This document shows positions 56,881-64,000 of a stretch of 64,000 nucleotides of DNA, piece by piece. The stretch covers positions 257,166,572 through 257,230,571 of the forward strand of contig NC_079147.1 of assembly GCF_945859685.1 (NCBI RefSeq), given 5' to 3'. The notes beneath the pieces were generated by a model. It worked only from the letters and a program-made list of their open reading frames with translations. It made no database searches and was not told the DNA's origin. Made by a program: the position numbers and the translations under genes. This DNA comes from Eupeodes corollae. Its lineage: Eukaryota > Arthropoda > Insecta > Diptera > Syrphidae. Numbering within the stretch: position 1 is the stretch's first letter; every line of letters starts with the position of its first letter.

Positions 56881-59563
56881 ATCTGTTTTTTGGCTCAATA
56901 TACACCAACCACTGAAAATCGGGGAAAACCCTAATTGCACTTGATGTGGAGTACCAAAAAAATCTACAAATTGTGCGTTTTTTAAATATTTTACAAGCCT
57001 ACTAACTCAAAACATGTGAAGAAACAAGAAAAATCCAAGCTTTTAACAAAGCTCAGGTCAAGTAATAGGATTATCTAATTCGCATATAGTTACATTGGGT
57101 TGTGCAGAACAGAAAGCATAGTGATTCTCATCAGCCGACAAAAGAGTTTTAAAATGAGCTTCATAATAGCAAATAGTAGAACACTTATTTTATTTTCAAT
57201 CGATTTCCAGTAAAAATGACTTCCATCAATACAAAACCCTTAAAACGGACTTTAAGTTACTTACCTTAAGCTTTATAATATCCTTTTGAAACAATCGGTC
57301 ATAATATGATATGCACTTCCAGCTTAAAAACAATGTGAAAATATAGTTCAAAAATAATAAAAAAATAATAACATAACACGGATTTCCGCTTCAATTGAAT
57401 AAACCAATTTTCAAACTCAAACAAAACACAAATTAAAAAAAACACAAAGTTTTCCTCCTCGTTCAACGTCGTCGTCATCGTATCTAAGTGTATGAAAATG
57501 GTGCTTCTGCCACGAAAATCATAAAAAAACAACAGCAACAAATATGTGAACTATAAAAAGTGAAAACCTCTTACGGAAGGAAACACAGGTAAATTTTCCA
57601 TCAGGAGGTATTCTCAAAGACGACCATGAAAAAAAAGCGACCTCAAGTACGCGTCCTTATGTCTCAAGCATTTAAATAAAATTCGAATGACAAGACATTA
57701 AAAATCAGTTGAAGGATATTTGTATTTTTTTCCTGTGTTTGGTTCGTACAACTTTCACCAGAGCAGAGCAGTTTTCTTTTGATTTTTCTATATCTACCAT
57801 AAAAAAAAAAGAAAATACGCAACGAAAATGAATAACAATTATTCAAATGATGGAAACTCCTCGTAACACAGAATGTAAAAGTGTTCGAGTTGGTGGTAAG
57901 AGAAGAAGCGTAAGGATCCACTTTACAATGTTGTTTTATTTTTGTTGTTGTGTGTGTTTGTTCCTTTCACCAAACGGCTGGTTCCTTTTCGGAAATTGAG
58001 TTGGCGAAGACATTAATATTAATTTGCATACTTTTGCTAAAAACCTGGCAAGAAGAGTTTTGACAGAGGTGGCTTCGTTTCGTTCCTATGATGATGTGAT
58101 GTGCGTGTATAGAAAGAGAAATCGTACATCATTGAGTGATTTTCAGTGGATATAATATTTTACTTTGGTCTTCACGACAAAACAGTAACTTGTATTGGGT
58201 TTGAGTAAAAAAAATAATTTGGGATTTTCAATTGCTTTAAATCAATTGTCAGTGGAAGTCTTATAGAAGTGTAATGGAAGCATGTCACCTTAAACACTTA
58301 AATTAAGTAATTTTTGAGGAATATAAATTTCTTAGTTTCAAGTCCTTTTTTGTGAAATTGAATACAAATTTAAATAAGGCCATATTTTCTGTTTTTAAAA
58401 AATTTGTAGGTTTTCAATTTCATACATTTCCACAAACTCAAAAGAAGCAGAAACCTTCGACCTAGACGTTCCTTTTTATTTGATGTTTGAAATATAGAAG
58501 CAGAATGTGCTATGTCGTCTCGTCTCGTCCGTCCGTTGTCGTCCTTAGCCATCACTGCCATCGTTGCTTGTCAGTCAATGAGAATAAGTCATCGTCGTCG
58601 TCGTCGTCGATGATGGTTAGATGGCTTTAGGCGGTTATTAGTGGCGGATCCTTAACTTATGCTACTGCTTTTTATTTTTTTTTTCTTTGTAAGGAAAAAC
58701 TAAAAAAAAAATACTTGCCCTTTGTTTGTTTGAAGTTTGCCGGTGTTTTTGTTAAAAAGAATTTCTATTATTGAATTAAATTGAGCGGAAATATTAATTT
58801 TCTTGCTTTGAAAATTTACATTTTTAATAAAAGGTACATAACATTATAACTTAACAGAGAATGTTAACTTTTAAATCACTGTAATAGACGAGAAATGGAA
58901 ATTTGTGAAATTAATTCAAGTGAACTCATTTTGTGAAGTGAAAAATTAGAATGTATGATTAAAACATTTCGCATTCAAATTATAACATTTAACAATTTTC
59001 TTAATTTTGACATTATTTACTTTTCAATTGGTACAAAATGTACGGACTTTCCAAAAAAAGATCAAAATGTTGTTCAATATGTTAGTTTAATAAAATAAAA
59101 TTGTTATAAATTACTTTCATTTCTGTTAATAATTTGATCCACAGATTAAAGACACAAGTTTGTTAGCATTTCATATTTACAACCATTTTTGAACAGGAAG
59201 ATCTTCAGAAGAAAATTGGGCGAAAGTTTTAAATAAGATAATATAGATTCACTTGTTTCAGTTACATTAAACAAAACTTACAAGGAAAAAACTTAGTGAC
59301 ATTTATAATTTAAAACTCAGTTTTTTCATATTTATAATAATTCATATTAATTACGTAATTCATAAAATTTTTCCCTTCATTTAAAAGAGTTATTTGATAC
59401 GAGACTACCGATGAAACAACTCACGAGAAAAAGCGAAATTGATGAAGCTCAGTTATGTAGGATCAACCTAGACGATATTGATATTTTTCGATTTTGACGA
59501 GATCGAGGCGAGACGGTCTTGTCGCATTGCTTATCACTTAAGGTTATTCACTGATGTAAACTT
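56881..59563. other. About 2.7 kb without a supported gene
   Basis: AT-rich, with a (TCG)n run at about 58589-58610 and several long A or T runs. Short frames on the minus strand (57299-57541, 57664-57921, 58370-58561) are low-complexity. No element end or exon was recognised. Confidence 0.5.
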
Positions 59564-59763
59564 NNNNNNNNNNNNNNNNNNNNNNNNNNNNNNNNNNNNN
59601 NNNNNNNNNNNNNNNNNNNNNNNNNNNNNNNNNNNNNNNNNNNNNNNNNNNNNNNNNNNNNNNNNNNNNNNNNNNNNNNNNNNNNNNNNNNNNNNNNNNN
59701 NNNNNNNNNNNNNNNNNNNNNNNNNNNNNNNNNNNNNNNNNNNNNNNNNNNNNNNNNNNNNNN
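59564..59763. other. Assembly gap, 200 N
   Basis: Exactly 200 N. A round number implies a scaffold gap of unknown true size. Order and distance across it should not be trusted, including that of the two piggyBac copies. Confidence 0.98.
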
Positions 59764-59860
59764 TATCGATTAAATAACGCTAAAAAAGCATCAGAACAAC
59801 AGAAATCCTTTTAAATTGTAAAAAATGGTTTCATTAAGTACAAAATGTAATGATTTTGTA

Positions 59861-59961
59861 GTGCAAAAAGTCATTAAGTTACTTAGTGACTTTTTGCAAT
59901 AAAATCCCGATTATTACATAGTGCGAAAACTCACTAAGTGGCATTTAATGACTTTTTGCAC
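59861..59961. repeat. Two imperfect palindromes built from one 18-bp motif
   Basis: 59861-59878 is the motif and 59882-59898 its reverse complement, separated by three bases. 59921-59938 and 59944-59961 form a second pair with a 5-base spacer and a few mismatches. In single-stranded form each pair would fold into a long hairpin. They are likely binding sites for the encoded protein, by analogy with subterminal sites in other DNA transposons. Confidence 0.8.
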
Positions 59962-60225
59962 TGAAAAAGTTGGCCATGACACATGCGTTTACTTAAAAAA
60001 AACTAAAACCCCGTTCGATAACTGTCAATAAATACGTATTCTATTCGAATTCAAAGCAAGATTGTTGCAATTGTTGGTAAACTTAGTCACATTCGGAAGT
60101 TCTTAGCAGTTTCTTATAGATTAAGTGGTGAAATTTTAATGTAAAAGGTTCGGCATACTTGTTGTATTGTGTTGTGTAAAACAAAAATAATTAATTCATT
60201 ATTAATTTTATAAATAGAATAAATC

Positions 60226-62960
60226 ATGGAAAGAAAATCAAGTAGAGGTCCGAAAATCTTGGATCTTTTTGAGAAACAACAACAAAATAAGGGTACCGTA
60301 AGTTACCATGATTATCAAAGCTATTATTTTGTATTAATATAAAAGAATAAATAGTACCTATTCGATATTGTAAAATAATGTATGTACATGTAAGGTATCT
60401 AGTACACTGGGCAACTAAACATAGGTACATTGTAGGTATTTTAAACTTCAGATTGTCTTGAGATATTGCGAAATTTTTGTTATAAGTACATCGAGGTCTA
60501 TGAGAAAACTGAATTAACTTTAAACTAAGTGAATATTATAATAAATGTTATATGAGTTAATTTGGTCACCACAATATCAATGCCAAAATTAGTTGCCTAG
60601 TGTTATTATTAGGCCAGTCAGCCGAGATAAAGAAAAGCTCCTTTTTAATGCAAAAATATGCCTGTCAAATATTTTTACTATAAGGATGATGAATCGTTGT
60701 CGAGATATTAGTTAAAATAAAAGTATTACGAATAAAGATGCACCAACTTTTTAGTATACTCAGAGATAAGTTACCTTTTCCAATCATACAATTTGACCGG
60801 TATAGATTTGCAAGAGAAAATTCTCTGCCAATCAGCCTAAGTAGGTGTATTTATTTTTAGATTAGAAAGAACCTGGATAAAGTTGAAGATGAAATAAAAC
60901 AAAATAAAGACAATAATATCCTGAAGGAAAATAATAACATTACTGTACATGCGGAATCTAACGAAAAAGCTTACCAGATAATTGACTTGAGTCCATCATT
61001 TGATATTATGAATCTTCCTGTAATTTTTGCTGAAGACGTTTCGTACGCAACAGAAAACCAAGAATCCTTGGATGAAACTTGGAATCCTGAACATCATAAT
61101 GAATCCAGCAACTCTGAATCAGACCTAGAAGGCGAACCTCGTATGACTTCCTCGACATTAATGACGGCTGATATAGAAGTGCAAGAGCACCATGTTCCTG
61201 AAGGAATGGAAATTTCAGGACCTTCTTCAATACAGAGAAATAAAAGGAGAAAGAACTCAAGGTGGGGCATCCGAGATGAGGGCAATTGGGAGAGAAATGT
61301 CATTAAAAAAAGTCATTATGATTGTGTTCCTTATACAACTAAAAGCGGCCATGAATTAATCAAAAATACAAAACCTATAGACTGCAGTAAATGTCGCTTT
61401 AAATGCAGCGACAATTTTTCTGAAGAAGAAAGAACAGCTATTTGCATTCGGTACTGGAGTTTGGCGAACTATCAAAGACAAAAAGACTTTATTTTAAAAT
61501 ACGTGAAGCAAAATGATCCTCGGAGAAGAAAATGCGATGTAGAATCCAAAAGATGGAAAATAAGCAGATCGTATCATTTTCAAAAGGACGATTTTGAAAT
61601 AAGAGTTTGTCAGGCATTTTTCGAAAAAACGTTATGCATTAGTAATGGACCGATAAATTTGGCTTTTTCATGCAGCTCTGATGGAGTGTTCACAGGATGT
61701 GATAAAAGAGGAAAAAAAAACTCCTCACAATAAAACCAAAGAAGAGGACTTGAAATTTGTCAGATGTCATATTGAAACATTTCCTGCAGTGGAGTCCCAC
61801 TACTGCAGAAAAGAAAATAACAGGAAATACTTGGATTCAAAACTAAGCATAATGAAAATGTTTCAGCTATATGAAATTCAATGTGCAGAAAACAACATTA
61901 ATCCAGTTTCGTCAGCGGTTTATAGAAGAGTTTTTTGTAAGGAATATAATTTGTCTTTTTTCGTTCCACGGAAGGACCAATGTGCATTGTGCAACAAGTT
62001 TAAGGAGCTTAAAAAAAATGGAACCTTAACTATGGAAACTACAAAAACATTTGAAGACCACATCAACAGGAAGACTGACGCTCAGAATGCAAAAAAAGTG
62101 GACAAAATTAGATCAAATACTGATCCCGGGTTCCTATCAGCCACCGTAGACTTGCAAAGTGTTTTGCAATTACCATCAGGAGAAGAGTCCTTGCTTTATT
62201 ATACTCGTAAATTATGCGTCTACAACTTAACTATTTACGAGTCGAAGTTACCAAATGAGGCCTACTGCTTTATGTGGACAGAGTTGGATGGCAAAAGAGG
62301 TAGTTGTGAAGTCGGGTCGGCCATAAAAAAGTGGATTGTTGAGTTGCCAAAAACAGTTACTCATTTGTCATTATTTTCTGACACATGTGCGGGTCAGAAC
62401 AGAAATCAGCACCTTGCAGCTCTGTTTCAATTTATGGTGCAGGTGAGGTCGACAGCATGCACTCAGCAATAGAAAATGAAAAAAAATATAGATCATGTTA
62501 CACTGTTACGGATTGGATGAACATCATGAGATCCGCCAGAAGCTCTCGAAAAAGGAAGGATGTTAACCCTTACCATGTTAAGCAGTTACGTTATACTGAT
62601 TTTTACGATTTGAAAGCCTTGTCTGCCAAACTAATTTCAAATAGAATTAAAGATGAGAACTGGGAGAAGGTAAATTGGCTTCGCATAAAAATGCTCAAAT
62701 TTTCTAAATCTATGCCGTCAGTTATAGAATTCAGCTATGACTATGACGAAAAAAACTACAAAATAATTCATACATCATCGAGAGGTCGGCAACCACGAAT
62801 AACAAAGGAAATAATTCAGCCTTGTTACAAGACGTTGCTGCCTTTAAGCAAAGAAAAGAAAAAAGATCTTGTGAAGCTTTGCGAAAAAGGGATTATTCCA
62901 CAGGAGCTTCATCCGTGGTATAAATCCCTTCCGGAAGCTTCCAACAAAAGGGAAAGATGA
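60226..62960 (+). pseudogene. Two-exon DDE-like transposase gene, frame broken twice
   Basis: Exon 1 (60226-60297) encodes 24 residues starting 'MERKSSRGPKILDLFEK'. A GT-AG intron fits at 60298-60860 (donor ACC|GTAAGT, acceptor TTATTTTTAG). Exon 2 stays open from 60861 to 61733 in matching phase. It holds an acidic N-terminal part, a basic cluster, a cysteine block 'CSKCRFKC' (about 61384) and 'FFEKTLCIS' (about 61620). After a +1 shift in an A9 run (61712-61720) come 'ESHYCRKENNRKYLD' (about 61795), a second cysteine pair 'CALC', 'ATVDLQSVLQLP' (candidate first D, about 62144) and 'LFSDTCAGQNRNQ' (second D, about 62375). A deletion with frameshift near 62446 then joins this to 'VDSMHSAIE' (candidate third acidic site). 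The order matches a transposase family common in arthropods that I cannot name with certainty. It ends at 62960. Confidence 0.7.
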
Positions 62961-63335
62961 AATCATGAAAGAATAATTTTTAATTTGTAATCCTTTAGTA
63001 CCTAATGTTATTAAAATAATAAAAACAACTCAAAAATTAACGATTTCTCTCAATTGTTTCGTTTAATACTTTCCTTACAAGCGTATACAAAAATGTTGTT
63101 TTTCAAAAAATAAAGAGTGCAAAAAGTCACTAAGTGCGTCCTGGTTCTAGTTTTTTATGTTTTTTTATATTTAAAATAATATTTTCAATTTTAAACATAA
63201 CTGTCTGAGGTAGACATATATATAAATCCAAAAAACATAAATTAAATAACAAAACTGCTACCCTAGTAGTTGTTTAACTAATCTTTAATATTTAAAAAAT
63301 GAAAATTCGATTATCTCCAAATCAATAAAATGTTA
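62961..63335. other. 3' untranslated/terminal region of the candidate transposon
   Basis: AT-rich, with AATAAA-like signals near 63016 and 63107 and the plus copy of the 18-bp motif at 63117-63134. No further gene. Confidence 0.5.
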
Positions 63336-63361
63336 CTTAATGACTTTTCGCAATAAGCCGA

Positions 63362-64000
63362 CGAGATATATGTTTTATTACTTTCGATTTGAATTTGTTG
63401 CAATCAAGTAAAGAACATACAGGATAAGCTATTAAAAGTTAAATATCAGGTTTTTATTTATTATTACGATAGGTAAGTAATCGCAAAGTCAGCTGTACTC
63501 GCTTGGGTACAATGGGAAAATGTGATATACATATATACATATATTTTTTTGTTTAGAATGGATTTCAAAGCATTTTCAACACCAGCATTTTAGGGAAGAA
63601 GGTTCGAAAACCTTCCAAATGCCTTAAATGCAATCGAAGAAGATGAACGCAATGCAGTATTTGACATTGCAATTATAGATGCAGATTTCAACACTGACCA
63701 AGAAGACATAGACACGGAAAGTTTGGACAATAATCATATTCCCAATGATGTTCTAGGTAATGTTGAAGTGTTCATTAGAGATGACGATTTGAAAGTGAGG
63801 ACGAAGTTCCATTGTCTGAGATAAGGGCCTCCATACGCAGGGAATCCCAAATTTACCCAATATGGTCCGAAAGTTGTGTCGACATGACAATGTACTATTC
63901 CAACTTTTTTGAGCTAAAGACGAAAAATATGAAAGCTGTTTTGGAAAACAAATCTCCAGTGGAAATTTTTGAAACTCTTTTTGATAATGATGTCATGGAA
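63362..64000 (+). mobile_element. piggyBac-like element, copy 2, runs off the right edge
   Basis: From about 63362 the plus strand is a close copy of the reverse complement of 56881 leftwards, without the Tc1 insertion, so it preserves the empty Tc1 site. It lies in the opposite orientation to copy 1, with the two 5' ends facing each other about 6.5 kb apart (plus the assembly gap). Its start abuts the right terminal motif of the candidate transposon. Confidence 0.85.
63558..64000 (+). pseudogene. piggyBac transposase, N-terminal part, partial at window end
   Basis: Starts 'MDFKAFSTPAF' and then reads a TAG where copy 1 has a tyrosine codon (about 63591). It shares with copy 1 the same frameshift near 63800 (TTTGAAAGTGAGGACG), after which both read into a stop before the conserved core. 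The core begins around 63820, and the coding region is cut by the window edge at 64000. It is a defective copy derived from an already defective ancestor. Confidence 0.8.

Larger units (their letters stand above)
59861..63353 (+). mobile_element. Candidate DDE transposon with hairpin-forming terminal motifs
   Basis: A transposase-like gene (60226-62960) is flanked by six copies of an 18-bp motif GTGCAAAAAGTCAYTAAG. Four are on the left, as two inverted pairs (59861-59898 and 59921-59961). Two are on the right, at 63117-63134 (plus) and 63336-63353 (minus). The outermost copies are inverted relative to each other, so they can serve as TIRs. The right end abuts the second piggyBac copy. I could not identify a target duplication. 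The superfamily is uncertain; a Sola-type element is my best guess from the protein. Confidence 0.6.

Noticed and set aside
59478..59777. 99-codon frame across the gap
   Set aside because: Two thirds of it are N; an artefact.

Overview
This is eukaryotic nuclear DNA from an insect, most likely a brachyceran fly. That assignment is an inference. It rests on AT-rich non-coding sequence, on the mixture of mobile elements (RTE, Jockey, R1/LOA-like LINEs, a BEL/Pao element, piggyBac, Tc1/mariner, hAT, a tRNA-derived SINE), on short GT-AG introns, and on a 200-N gap typical of a scaffolded assembly. I found no convincing conserved host gene. Almost every recognisable coding stretch belongs to a mobile element, and nearly all are broken.

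Layout, left half. Positions 1-600 hold an inverted RTE fragment, followed by a decayed Jockey/CR1-like LINE (889-2320). A nearly complete RTE LINE lies at 4330-7373. A 5'-truncated Jockey LINE with an unbroken reading frame (7872-10336, minus) sits inside an AT-rich repeat module. Two related direct repeats (about 10800-14085 and 15340-16335) carry nested insertions: one has a short TIR element with an 8-bp duplication (10892-12138) that itself contains the AT-rich TIR repeat, plus a hAT-like MITE with an 8-bp duplication (13013-13566). Then come a tRNA-derived SINE and a Tc1 relic (14.1-15.0 kb), a LOA-like LINE (17.3-18.8 kb), a tandem duplication with a near-identical 0.5-kb core (19.4-20.7 kb), a second SINE, a mariner relic, and a second full RTE copy (22.05-27.0 kb, minus) split by another LOA-like LINE.

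Middle. About 27.3-30.3 kb and 36.2-39.4 kb look like ordinary intergenic or intronic sequence. Between them are a mariner relic and a BEL/Pao retrotransposon (31.8-36.2 kb) that has lost the central reverse transcriptase. A poly(A) retro-insertion with a clear target duplication lies at 39.44-39.62 kb, and an internally deleted mariner-type element at 40.0-40.9 kb.

Right half. Another AT-rich repeat (42.6-43.6 kb) and a mariner relic are followed by a LOA-like LINE with RNase H (45.8-47.7 kb) and a hAT element (49221-51983) with TIRs and an 8-bp duplication, which holds a deleted Tc1 element. A piggyBac copy (53.1-56.9 kb, minus) is split by an IR/DR-type Tc1 element. After a quiet region and the assembly gap comes a two-exon DDE-like transposase gene (60226-62960) flanked by six copies of an 18-bp motif arranged as hairpins. 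A second piggyBac copy in the opposite orientation runs off the window end.

The most distinctive items are the transposase unit at 59.86-63.35 kb with its hairpin motifs, the AT-rich TIR family built of degenerate ~170-bp modules, the several natural empty sites that let insertions be read exactly, and the inverted piggyBac pair that shares one inherited frameshift.
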